A stretch of DNA of 64,000 nucleotides from an uncultured Opitutaceae bacterium (GCA_903916755.1 CAIWXW010000087.1:62001-126000); one strand, 5' to 3'. Shown: positions 29,746 through 39,013, counted from the first letter of the stretch. Notes: generated by a model not told the origin, from the sequence alone. Translations and numbers: made by a program.

Positions 29746-31665
29746 CTACTCCCGGCCAGTCGCCCTCGCGGCAGGACCAAAAGCCATGATCGCCCCAGAA
29801 AATTGGGCTTCGGCCGTCGAACCGCCAATAAAGTTAACCCCAAAGGAGATGTCGCTGCGACCGACGGGATAAAATGACTCCGCCATCGAAAAAACGAGGT
29901 GTCCGTCAAGCCTGACCCAAAGCTGGTCGCGCCGATCGGAGCCGGGCGGATTCGCCCCTGCGGTCCCCTTCTTCTCCGGCGGCAAAAGAAAGCCGGCAAA
30001 AAAGATGATCTCGTGGGGCTGACCGTAGTCGATGGCAACGGGGGAGGAAATCGTCGCTCTCACTCCCCAGTGATCCAACCCAAAGCTCACGTGGCCGCTG
30101 TCAATGTAGTGAATATAAAAAATGTCCCCGCGACCCGTGCGACCCGTCACCACGAGCGGCTCGGAATGGCCCGCTACCGAGCTCGGCAATCGCAGCACAA
30201 ACCGGACCGGGCCGGGATAGCCGTCCCAGCGCGATGCCTGACGGTCAAATCCTCCCGGCCACGCGACCAGCCGCATCGCTACGTCATGGGCGTTGATGGC
30301 ATTCCGCTGCGGAGCCCCGTAGCCCTCATACTGGTATGGGCGAAACTGCAGAGGATGCGGCCGACGCAGTATGGCGGGGGCAAGCGGCAGGCCGTCGTCC
30401 AGACTGCGCCCCAGCAAACTCCCGACAAAGGCCAGCCGATACGCATGGTAGCCCGGTTGCCGCGCCGCGGCGGCCGCCGCCAGCCGCTGAAATTGTCCCG
30501 GGAAAACCTGGCGCAACGGAATCGAGAAATTCCAGGCCGCGCAGCCGGCCGCCAGAAGCGCTATCGCCGCGGCCCAAACCCGGCCCCTGGCCCTGCGGGC
30601 GCGAATGAAACGCGCAATGCCCAAGGCGGCGCCCAAGCATAGGAACGGCACCAATTGGCGCACCCGGCGGCCCTGGACGGTAAACACGGGGAACACATCG
30701 GAGAGGACAATCAGCCCAACCCACCCCAGAGCCACGCCGCCCGCATACCAGGCCAGCCGTCCTGCGCGCTCCGCACCCCGGGCGACCCAGGCGGCATAGC
30801 CAAAGGCCACCAGCCACACGATCAGCAATCCGCCCTCGGCATACCAAAGGTAACCCGTGACCACCTCGCGGCCATAGGGAAAATCTCCCTGGGCGATGGA
30901 AGCGATATTGGCATCCTGGGCGACCAGATGAAACCCCAGCGCCCGGCTCAGGCTGACGACCGGCAGGAGCGCGGTGAGGAGCCCCAGGAGCGCGAACAGA
31001 CCGCGCGCGGCAAATCGACGCCAACCGCCCGCCCCCAGGATGACGTGCAAGGCCAGCACGCATCCTCCCAGCAGCCAATAGCCATTGTAGATGAGGAAGC
31101 CCAAAGCGGCGAGGATGCCGGCGATCCACGAATTTCGCGCGGAGGGGGGGCCAAGCGCAAAACAGAGGGACCCCAGCATCGCACAGAGCGAGATGTCGTA
31201 GGGGAAGAAATGCCGCGAATAGTAAAAAAGGCTGTTGGCGCATGCGGCCATATAAGCCGCCCACCACGCTTCCGTCTCGTCCGCGCCCGCCCGCCGTGCG
31301 ACCCGCCAGACCAGGTAGATCGCCAGGACGGAAAATAGCCCGAAGTACGCGGCAGTCAGCGGCAGGTTAAGGCCGATCACGTGCTCGAGCAGGGCCGGCG
31401 GCAGGCAGCAGAACGGGAAAAGGGTATGAATGGGCTGGCCGAAGAGCGCCACCGCCGCTGCCTTCCATCGGGCGTGCACGAGTTCGTCAGCGGCGACTTC
31501 GGCAATCGCATATCGGCCCTCATCGTCCCAGAACATCTGCCCGCCCAGCCAAGCGAGCCAAAGGCGAAGGGCGAAGGCCGCCGACAGCAGGATCGCCAGG
31601 TTGAGCCGAACCCGCCGGGAGCCGACCGGAGTGCCTGATTCATCAGAGTAGGAGCCGTCGCTCAT
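29746..31665 (-). CDS. GT-C-like membrane protein (same N-terminal family as 19558-22536) with one DHWG module
   Basis: LAWLGGQMFWDDEGRYAIAEVAADELVH; HPLQFRPYQYEGYGAPQRNAINAHDV shared with the paralog; SEPLVVTGRTGRGDIFYIHYIDSGHVSFGLDHWG. Confidence 0.83.
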   Translation of the reverse strand: MSDGSYSDESGTPVGSRRVRLNLAILLSAAFALRLWLAWLGGQMFWDDEGRYAIAEVAADELVHARWKAAAVALFGQPIHTLFPFCCLPPALLEHVIGLNLPLTAAYFGLFSVLAIYLVWRVARRAGADETEAWWAAYMAACANSLFYYSRHFFPYDISLCAMLGSLCFALGPPSARNSWIAGILAALGFLIYNGYWLLGGCVLALHVILGAGGWRRFAARGLFALLGLLTALLPVVSLSRALGFHLVAQDANIASIAQGDFPYGREVVTGYLWYAEGGLLIVWLVAFGYAAWVARGAERAGRLAWYAGGVALGWVGLIVLSDVFPVFTVQGRRVRQLVPFLCLGAALGIARFIRARRARGRVWAAAIALLAAGCAAWNFSIPLRQVFPGQFQRLAAAAAARQPGYHAYRLAFVGSLLGRSLDDGLPLAPAILRRPHPLQFRPYQYEGYGAPQRNAINAHDVAMRLVAWPGGFDRQASRWDGYPGPVRFVLRLPSSVAGHSEPLVVTGRTGRGDIFYIHYIDSGHVSFGLDHWGVRATISSPVAIDYGQPHEIIFFAGFLLPPEKKGTAGANPPGSDRRDQLWVRLDGHLVFSMAESFYPVGRSDISFGVNFIGGSTAEAQFSGAIMAFGPAARATGRE

Positions 31666-34600
31666 GGGGCGGCCGGATTGGAAACCGCTTGCGGCTCAAA
31701 ATCCTCCATGGGCACGATTTCCCCGCCAAATCCCAATCCGCTGGTCGACAGCCCGACCGGGTTGGCTCCCACCTTTACCGCGTTGCTCAGGGTCGCGTAG
31801 AAGACCGCCGGGGCATCCAGCAGCCGTTCACCATTGAGACTGACCACAATTCGATCCTGGCCACCGGTCGTCCAAGCACCCCGGCCAAACTCCACCTCCA
31901 TTTGATTAAATCCATCCGCTGCCACCGGTACGGCTCGGGATACCGGACCACCCACGCCCCAATGGTCGAATCCGATCCTCACCCGGCCGTTCTGCTCGTA
32001 GCGCACGTACAGTCCGTCGGCTCTTCCGCGCTGGCCGGCCGTGACCAGCGGTTCATTCCGGCCGACGCGGTCTGAAGGAAACCGCACGGCGAGCCGGAAA
32101 TGGCGCAAAGGAAGGTCGGCCGCATCCATCGCCAGCAGGGTGCGAATTTCCGGCGCAGGTTCAATGGCGCCGGCAAAATGCGCGGCAATTTCGGAATCAG
32201 GCCAGGGACTGCTCCAAGCCGTGACGTCGGTGACGGGAGCCGCGAAAAAATCCGCCCTGGTCAGCGGGCAGATGGTCCCGTCCACCAGGATCACGGTCGT
32301 AATGGCCCGGTTCTGCGCGCGCGGGCCAGCGCCCTGGCCTGCGGCCAGCCGCCACTGCAGCCCAATCGTGTGAACCATTGCGTTCGCACCGCCGACCTCG
32401 CGGCTCCACCAGCCGGCCGCGTCAAGCCAGCCGATCAGGATTCCCGTTCCCCTCCGGCGGATCGCCAGCAGGCCCCGCTCTCCATCGGCCCGGCTGAAGT
32501 TCAGCAGCGGCTGCCAGCGCGAAGCATCCGGCGGGAGCCGGAACCGGACTGCGACGGCACTTTCGCCATGCGCGGGCGAGTAGCTCCGGCTCACGTTCGC
32601 GCCATCAGTCCGCGCCAGCGCCAGCACGGCGCCCCCAAACGTATCACGAGCCAGCGACGACTGAATGACGCTCGCCCCCAGCGCTTCCTGCCCATATGAG
32701 AACGGCTGCAGCGGAGCCGGATCCAGCAATATGGGCTTCCCTTCAAGGAAGAGGGAGAGGCGATAGCGCGGCAGTCCCCCTCGCTCCGTCACGGGATCGA
32801 ACCAGAGATCAAGGGTCTGCGGCTGCGCATAATCCACCGGGATTTCGGTCGAACCGATCAGGCCACCGCCGATCTCATCGTGTAAAAGGACAACGGTATG
32901 GGGATCGCGGTATTGCAGAAGAAAGGCGTCACCGACCGGCCAGGTTCCAGTGGTCACCAGGGGCTCGGCCAGGCCAAAACGGTCGGCGGGCAGCCGCAGG
33001 ACGAGCCGATACCCCCAGCCGGCGCCCGGCCGGGGGCGGAGTCCGGTCAAGTCAGGCACGGTTTCAGCGAGCGGCCGAAGCCGACCGGTGAATCGCTCGA
33101 ACCCAGCCCCCGCCCAAGGATGGCGCCGACCGACCAGAGTCTGTCCGGGGGAAGCTGGATGCGCGAGCGAGCTCAGGCGGAAAACATCGATGCCGTCCAG
33201 CAAGACGCGGTTGGACGTCGAGAGGCGCTGCATATCCGCCGTGCTCGCGTCGCCGTACCAAGGATGCCCGATGGGCGGATAGAAAGCCCCCAGCTGCACC
33301 GTCAACCGGCGGGTTTCACCCGGAACGACGGCAAAGGCGGGCCCTTGGGGCCCGCTCACCTGGTCGTCGCTGATCTGGTTGTTGGTGAGCACGAGCTGGG
33401 CCCGGCCGGGCTCAAGGTAGTGCACCATGAGCGCGATGCCATCCAGCGGCGGCCCGGCGCTGATCAACGGCTCCGAGGCGCCGGGCCGCGCGGCGGGAAA
33501 GGTGACGGCGAAGATGCGGGGGCCGAACCGCGGCGCGGTGAGCCTAAAGACCGGCCAGACCAACCGATTCACGGTGCGTTCCAAGCGCGCATAGCCGATT
33601 GGATTGACGCGGCGCATGAATCCCATCGTCTCAATGCTGATGCCGAGGTTGAAGACCGCGACGACTGCGGCGCCCGCCACGCCGACAACCAGGAACGCTC
33701 GGCGCCAAAACGGCCGCGAAAGGGCCGAGCCCTCGATCAGGAGGCCGCCCGTTGCAAGTACCAGCGCCGGGTGAAAATCCAACAGGTATCGGTTAGCCCT
33801 GACGGAAATGCAGGCCAGCGCCAAAAAATTGGCGGTAAACCACCAGCCCAGGAGAATGGCGATGCCCAACCGCCGGGAGTCGCCTTCGGCGCGGCTTTCA
33901 CGCCCGGCCAGCGCCAACAAAACAAGGGCGCCGAACCAAAGCAGGCAGAAGCACTGGCCATGCACCGGTTCGATGCCGATGTAGCCGGGCGGGCGGCCCG
34001 TCTCGGAGCCCTCGGCGAAGAAAGGAAATAGCCAACCGGTCGCCGGGAAGGTAAGGTAGTAAAGCTGGAGGTTGTGCCAGAAGTACCGGAAACCAAAAAA
34101 GGCGGCGGCGCTGCTGCCCATTTGGTAGCTGTGCCCGAACTCGAGGGCGTTGCCGAAGCGCCGATAATTATAAAGGAGCAAACCGGCGCCACAGACTGCG
34201 GCGGGCGCGAGCGCAGCCAAGATCCAAGACCAAGCCGGCGCGGCAGAACCGCCGGCCCGTGACCTGGTCCTGGCCAGGGCCCAGCCAAGCACGAAGAGCA
34301 GCACGGTCGCTCCAACCAGCAGATCTGGCCGCGAACCGACCGCGAGGCCCGCGCACAAGCTGGCCAGGGCCAGCCATCCTCGCGTGCGGTTCGGCCGCAG
34401 GATCGCAAGGGCGGCGAAAAGGAGGAAGGCCGTGCTCCAGGCCATGCCGGCGGTCACCGCCACCTCGTACATCTGAGGTTTGCGGAGCGTCACCGGCAGC
34501 GCCGAACCAAAACCCCACGCCACGGCCGCTGCCAGCAGGGCCACGCGACTGGCGCCCTGAGACAAATGCCGGCGCCACGCGAGCAACAGCACCAAGCCGG

Positions 34601-35039
34601 CCCCGAATCCCATGACACCCTGCACCGCCACCACCACCAGCTGATTCAGCTCCCAGCCGGTGAGCAGCTGGAAAGGAAGAAAGAACGTCAGCGCCGGCGT
34701 AACCCCAAAATAAAGGTAGTAGTGGTTTCGAAAGCGGCTGGCATCGAGGAGGAAGTCATGACTTGCCTGAGCTCCCGCCATCGGGTGCGCCTCGGGCGGC
34801 CCCACCGCGGCATTGAGGTAGAGATGGCCGCGCGCCATCCCTTCGGCCAAGAGGTTATAATAGTCACCTTGGTGCCGCGCGACCCATGGTTCGGACCCGT
34901 TTGAATCCACCGTCCATGCATAGAATGCAATCACGGCCAGCACCACTGGCAGGACGGCCCAGAAATCGCTGGCAAGCGAAGGGCGAGACGCAGCCATGGC
35001 ACTCGGCTTGGGGTCCATCCGACGGGGCGGCGCGGTCAC
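31662..35039 (-). CDS. GT-C-like membrane protein with four DHWG modules
   Basis: QGDYYNLLAEGMARGHLYLNAAVG, HDFLLDASRFRNHYYLYFGVTPALTFFLPF; four C-terminal modules; start overlaps... stop of 31662-35039 overlaps start of 29746-31665 by 4 bp. Confidence 0.83.
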   Translation of the reverse strand: MTAPPRRMDPKPSAMAASRPSLASDFWAVLPVVLAVIAFYAWTVDSNGSEPWVARHQGDYYNLLAEGMARGHLYLNAAVGPPEAHPMAGAQASHDFLLDASRFRNHYYLYFGVTPALTFFLPFQLLTGWELNQLVVVAVQGVMGFGAGLVLLLAWRRHLSQGASRVALLAAAVAWGFGSALPVTLRKPQMYEVAVTAGMAWSTAFLLFAALAILRPNRTRGWLALASLCAGLAVGSRPDLLVGATVLLFVLGWALARTRSRAGGSAAPAWSWILAALAPAAVCGAGLLLYNYRRFGNALEFGHSYQMGSSAAAFFGFRYFWHNLQLYYLTFPATGWLFPFFAEGSETGRPPGYIGIEPVHGQCFCLLWFGALVLLALAGRESRAEGDSRRLGIAILLGWWFTANFLALACISVRANRYLLDFHPALVLATGGLLIEGSALSRPFWRRAFLVVGVAGAAVVAVFNLGISIETMGFMRRVNPIGYARLERTVNRLVWPVFRLTAPRFGPRIFAVTFPAARPGASEPLISAGPPLDGIALMVHYLEPGRAQLVLTNNQISDDQVSGPQGPAFAVVPGETRRLTVQLGAFYPPIGHPWYGDASTADMQRLSTSNRVLLDGIDVFRLSSLAHPASPGQTLVGRRHPWAGAGFERFTGRLRPLAETVPDLTGLRPRPGAGWGYRLVLRLPADRFGLAEPLVTTGTWPVGDAFLLQYRDPHTVVLLHDEIGGGLIGSTEIPVDYAQPQTLDLWFDPVTERGGLPRYRLSLFLEGKPILLDPAPLQPFSYGQEALGASVIQSSLARDTFGGAVLALARTDGANVSRSYSPAHGESAVAVRFRLPPDASRWQPLLNFSRADGERGLLAIRRRGTGILIGWLDAAGWWSREVGGANAMVHTIGLQWRLAAGQGAGPRAQNRAITTVILVDGTICPLTRADFFAAPVTDVTAWSSPWPDSEIAAHFAGAIEPAPEIRTLLAMDAADLPLRHFRLAVRFPSDRVGRNEPLVTAGQRGRADGLYVRYEQNGRVRIGFDHWGVGGPVSRAVPVAADGFNQMEVEFGRGAWTTGGQDRIVVSLNGERLLDAPAVFYATLSNAVKVGANPVGLSTSGLGFGGEIVPMEDFEPQAVSNPAAP
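31680..33525 (-). repeat. Array of four DHWG modules encoded in CDS 31662-35039 (approximate bounds)
   Basis: SEPLISAGPPLDG..., AEPLVTTGTWPVGD..., WQPLLNFSRADGERGLLAIRR..., NEPLVTAGQRGRADGLYVRYEQNGRVRIGFDHWG. Confidence 0.72.
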
Positions 35040-35187
35040 CTTCGATCACCAGGACGGCGATTCTGCCCAGTCAGCCGCCACCTTGGCCGAGGCTCGCTCG
35101 ATCGCTGCATAAAGGTCATCGGACGAGAAGGGCTGCGATTAAGGTGTTGCTTGCCACAGGCTCACAGCGACAAAAGGCTCCGTTTCC

Positions 35188-36210
35188 ATGGGTGACAACT
35201 CCCAAACTTCCCTAGGCTTCGCCATCGTCGGTTGTGGCCTCATCGGCCGCAAGCGGGCCACGGCGCTCGCCGGCATTCCCGGCGCAGCCTTGCGGCAGGT
35301 CTGCGATCTCGACCCGATGCGTGCCGCTGATCTGGCGAAATTGACCCCGGGGTGCACGCCGGCCACGGACTACAGGACGGTCCTCGCCGATCCCGCAATC
35401 TCCGCCGTCATCGTTTCCACGTTGAACGGTTCGCTGGCTCCCATTGCCCTCGCGGCCGCGGAGGCGGGCAAGCACGTACTGGTCGAAAAGCCCGGAGCCC
35501 TCAATGCGGCGGAACTTCGGAAAGTCCAGCAGGCTGCCGTGTCGAGCGGCGTGCGGGTGCGCCTTGGGTACAACCATCGCTTTCATCCGGCCCTGCAGAA
35601 GGCGCGCGAACTGATTGATTCCGGCGTGCTCGGCCCGCTGATGTTCCTCCGCGGCCGGTATGGCCATGGGGGCCGCAAGGGTTACGACCGCGAATGGCGG
35701 GCCGATCCGGAGCTCTCCGGAGGCGGCGAGCTGATCGACCAGGGCGTCCATCTGATCGATCTGGCCGGCTGGTTCCTGGGCGACCTGCCGGTCGTCGAAG
35801 GCCATGCCACCACCTCCTTCTGGGACATGAAGGTGGACGACAACGCCTTTCTGAGCCTGCGGACCGCCGCTGGCCAAACCGCATGGCTGCACGTCAGCTG
35901 CACGGAGTGGAAGAACCTGTTCAGCCTCGAGATCTACGGTCGCGACGCCAAGCTGGCGCTCGACGGCCTCGGCGGAAGTTATGGCGTCGAGCGCCTTGTC
36001 TACTACAAGATGCTGCCGCAGATGGGTCCGCCTGATATTTTTCCCTTTGAGTATCCCGGCAGCGATGCCTCCTGGCGCCTGGAGACCGAGGCCTTCATCG
36101 ACGACATCCAGCTCGGGCGGGAGCCCTCCCCCGGCCTGAAAGAGGGCATTCGCACGCTGGAAATCGTTGAGGCCATCTATAAAAAGAGCGGCTACCTTCC
36201 AAATCCATGA
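35188..36210 (+). CDS. Gfo/Idh/MocA family oxidoreductase
   Basis: FAIVGCGLIGRKRATAL; AGKHVLVEKPGA; YNHRFHPAL; GGGELIDQGVHLIDLAGWFLG. Confidence 0.9.
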   Translation: MGDNSQTSLGFAIVGCGLIGRKRATALAGIPGAALRQVCDLDPMRAADLAKLTPGCTPATDYRTVLADPAISAVIVSTLNGSLAPIALAAAEAGKHVLVEKPGALNAAELRKVQQAAVSSGVRVRLGYNHRFHPALQKARELIDSGVLGPLMFLRGRYGHGGRKGYDREWRADPELSGGGELIDQGVHLIDLAGWFLGDLPVVEGHATTSFWDMKVDDNAFLSLRTAAGQTAWLHVSCTEWKNLFSLEIYGRDAKLALDGLGGSYGVERLVYYKMLPQMGPPDIFPFEYPGSDASWRLETEAFIDDIQLGREPSPGLKEGIRTLEIVEAIYKKSGYLPNP

Positions 36211-37187
36211 TCATCACCCGTTCACCCCTGCGCGTTTCCCTTGGCGGCGGCGGCACCGACCTGCCGTCCTACTACCGGGAGCATGGCGGCTTCCTGGTGG
36301 CGGCGGCCATCGACAAGTACGTCTACATCACGCAGCATCGCACCTTCCAGCAGGAGATCATCATCAAGTACTCCAAGCTCGAGCGGGTCGCGAGCGTCGA
36401 CGAAATCGAGCACCCCATCGTCCGCGAAGCCCTCAAGATGACCGGGGTGACCGACCCGCATCTCGAGCTCACTTCGATGGCAGACATACCGGGCGGAACC
36501 GGCCTGGGCTCGTCGGGCAGCTTCACCACGGGGCTGCTCAAGGCGCTGCATGCCTACCGCAAGCATCCGATCTCGGCCGCCGACTTGGCGGAGCAGGCCT
36601 GCGAAATCGAGCTGAACAAGCTGGGTGAGCCGATCGGCAAGCAGGATCAGTACATTGCGGCGGTCGGCGGCATCACCGCCTTCACCTTCCACCCTGATGG
36701 GCGGGTCGAATATCGCCCGTGCAAGATTTCGGAGGAGACGCTCTTCAACCTCGAGGACAACCTGCTGCTCTTCTTCACCGGCTACAGCCGCAGCGCCTCG
36801 AAAATCCTGAAGGACCAGAACGACCGCTCGCAGAAGCAGGACCAGACGATGCTCGACAACCTGCACTTCACCAAGGAGCTCGGCTACAAGTCGCTGGCGG
36901 CCCTGGAAGGCGGCCAGCTCGAGGAATTCGGCCGGCTGATGGACGTGCATTGGCAGCGGAAAAAGGCGCGCAGCGCCGGAATGAGCAATGACAAGATCAA
37001 TGAGTGGTACGAGCATGCGATGGCCAGCGGCGCCCTCGGCGGCAAGGTGATCGGCGCCGGCGGCGGCGGCTTCCTGATGTTCTACGCGGGCGATAAGCAG
37101 CGGCTGCGGCATGCGATGCGTGAGCGGGGGCTGCAGGAGGTGCGGTTCCGCTTTGACTTCGAGGGCACCAAGATCCTGGCGCAGTAA
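36207..37187 (+). CDS. hddA: GHMP kinase, D-glycero-alpha-D-manno-heptose-7-phosphate kinase-like
   Basis: MIITRSPLRVSLGGGGTDLPSYY; GGTGLGSSGSFTTGLL; GGKVIGAGGGGFLMFY. Confidence 0.87.
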   Translation: MIITRSPLRVSLGGGGTDLPSYYREHGGFLVAAAIDKYVYITQHRTFQQEIIIKYSKLERVASVDEIEHPIVREALKMTGVTDPHLELTSMADIPGGTGLGSSGSFTTGLLKALHAYRKHPISAADLAEQACEIELNKLGEPIGKQDQYIAAVGGITAFTFHPDGRVEYRPCKISEETLFNLEDNLLLFFTGYSRSASKILKDQNDRSQKQDQTMLDNLHFTKELGYKSLAALEGGQLEEFGRLMDVHWQRKKARSAGMSNDKINEWYEHAMASGALGGKVIGAGGGGFLMFYAGDKQRLRHAMRERGLQEVRFRFDFEGTKILAQ

Positions 37188-37197
37188 GGCGCGCGGC

Positions 37198-38232
37198 ATG
37201 GCGGCGAAGATCGTCCAGCTCGCACCGGGCCTGCCCCCCGGATCGCGCCTGCCCGAGATCGACCGCCTGAAGGGCTTCGCCCTGATTCTCGTGGTGATCA
37301 ACCACGCCAGCGGCGCCCTGGGCATGACCGATTGGGTTCATGGGGAGGTCGGGGTCGACATTTTCCTGATCCTCAGCGGATTCACGCTCGCGCTGAACAG
37401 CGGCGCGCTGTCGGCGCGGCAATTCTTCTTGCGCCGCTTTCTCCGGATCTACCCTGCGTACTGGATCGCGTTGGCCGTCTTCCTCTACTGCAACGCCCGC
37501 ACCTTTGCAGATCACCGTCCCGCGGCGGACATCTGGCTGCATGTCATCGGGTTGCATGGCTTCGCCCGTACCCAGTTCTTCTCGTCGATCAACGATTCGT
37601 TCTGGTTCATCTCCATCATCGTCCTCCTCTATGTCGTCGTTTTCTTCCTCCGCCGCCAGATGCACGACCTGGCCCTCGTCGCCGGCACCGGCGCCTTCCT
37701 GACCGCGGCCATCTGCGGGTTCTACCTGTGGACCGGCAACCTCGGTGCCTTGCTCCACCTCGGCGTGCGCCTGCCCGACCTGTTCATCGGGCTCATCGCC
37801 GGCCAATTGGCGAGCGGGCGAAAGACGGAGCTCAAATTGGGCCCCCTGCTCGCCGCGGGCCTGCTGGCCCTCGGCTACCTGACGGTGTACATCGGGGTCA
37901 ACTATGGCGACTGCGTCGGCGGCCTGGCTTGGATCGCCTTATTCCTCTGCGCGGATCGGCTGCTGCTGAAATCGGCGCTGGCCGCGCCGTTCGTCAGGGG
38001 TTTCGGCTTCCTCGGGCTGTACTCCTACGAAATCTACCTGCTGCACCAGCCCCTGATCCGGGACTACAATCGACGAGCCCTCGCCGACTGGTGGCAAGTG
38101 CTGCAACCTTCACGGGCTGAACTCGCGGTCAGCATCGCCGCCGCCCTCGTCCTGGTCGTTTTCCTCAGCGTCTGGCTGCACCGGACGACGGAATTCATCC
38201 TGCGCCCGCTCCGCCAAATTTCCGCCCGATGA
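37198..38232 (+). CDS. Acyltransferase 3 family membrane protein
   Basis: DRLKGFALILVVINHASG; GVDIFLILSGFTLAL; RRFLRIYPAYW; NDSFWF; HQPLIRDYN. Confidence 0.86.
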   Translation: MAAKIVQLAPGLPPGSRLPEIDRLKGFALILVVINHASGALGMTDWVHGEVGVDIFLILSGFTLALNSGALSARQFFLRRFLRIYPAYWIALAVFLYCNARTFADHRPAADIWLHVIGLHGFARTQFFSSINDSFWFISIIVLLYVVVFFLRRQMHDLALVAGTGAFLTAAICGFYLWTGNLGALLHLGVRLPDLFIGLIAGQLASGRKTELKLGPLLAAGLLALGYLTVYIGVNYGDCVGGLAWIALFLCADRLLLKSALAAPFVRGFGFLGLYSYEIYLLHQPLIRDYNRRALADWWQVLQPSRAELAVSIAAALVLVVFLSVWLHRTTEFILRPLRQISAR

Positions 38233-38948
38233 ACACCTCCGATCTCCCCGTGGCCATTCTTGCCGGCGGGCTGGCCACCCGGCTTCGCCCCATCACCGAA
38301 AAGGTGCCCAAGCTGCTGATCGAGGTGGCCGGCGAGCCCTTCTTCACCCACCAGATCCGACTGCTCAAGGCCGCGGGCCTCACCCGTCTGGTCCTCTGTG
38401 TCGGGTATCTGGGGGAGAAGGTCGTCGAGCAGTATGGCGACGGGTCCCGGTTCGGGGTCCGAATCGACTATTCCTTCGATGGACCGAAGTTGCTCGGAAC
38501 CGGGGGAGCCCTGATTCAGGCGCTGCCGCTCCTCGGAGACGCCTTCTACACTCTTTACGGCGACAGCTACCTGCCGATCGACTATCATGCCGTCGGGCAG
38601 TACTTCCTGGATTCCGGCCGGCAGGGTCTCATGACCGTCTTCGAGAACTCCGAGCGATACGACGCCAGCAATGTCTGGTTCGAAGGCGGGACAATCCGTC
38701 GCTACGACAAGAAGTACAAGGTCCCGGAGATGCGGCACATCGATTACGGGCTAGGTCTGTTTCGCTCGACCGCCTTTGCCTCTTTTCCCCGCGATGCGGT
38801 GGTCGACCTCCAAGAGGTCCAAAAGGCGCTGCTCGCCCGGGGAGAACTGGCGGGATACGAGATCTTCGAGCGTTTTTACGAAATCGGTTCCCATGCCGGG
38901 CTAAAGGAGCTCGATGCCTTGCTGCAGCCACCGGGCGGCCCGGCTTGA
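38229..38948 (+). CDS. hddC: Nucleotidyltransferase, D-glycero-alpha-D-manno-heptose 1-phosphate guanylyltransferase-like
   Basis: VAILAGGLATRLRPITEKVPKLLIEVAGEPF; YGDSYLP. Confidence 0.82.
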   Translation: MNTSDLPVAILAGGLATRLRPITEKVPKLLIEVAGEPFFTHQIRLLKAAGLTRLVLCVGYLGEKVVEQYGDGSRFGVRIDYSFDGPKLLGTGGALIQALPLLGDAFYTLYGDSYLPIDYHAVGQYFLDSGRQGLMTVFENSERYDASNVWFEGGTIRRYDKKYKVPEMRHIDYGLGLFRSTAFASFPRDAVVDLQEVQKALLARGELAGYEIFERFYEIGSHAGLKELDALLQPPGGPA

Positions 38949-38955
38949 GGGCAGA

Positions 38956-38976
38956 GGCAGTCGTGCCGTTTTTTCA
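38956..38976 (+). terminator. Weak candidate intrinsic terminator
   Basis: GGCA-GTCG-TGCC hairpin followed by GTTTTTTC, just after the hddC stop. Confidence 0.35.
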
Positions 38977-39013
38977 TTTTTCCACCGACAGCTCGCCACC
39001 AGCAAACCCAGGT

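Noticed and set aside
35040-35187. Divergent intergenic region as bidirectional promoter
   Set aside because: A promoter is plausible between divergent genes, but no convincing -35/-10 pair or operator could be defined by eye.
36222-37325. 367-aa minus-strand ORF
   Set aside because: Antisense shadow of hddA, no recognisable domain.
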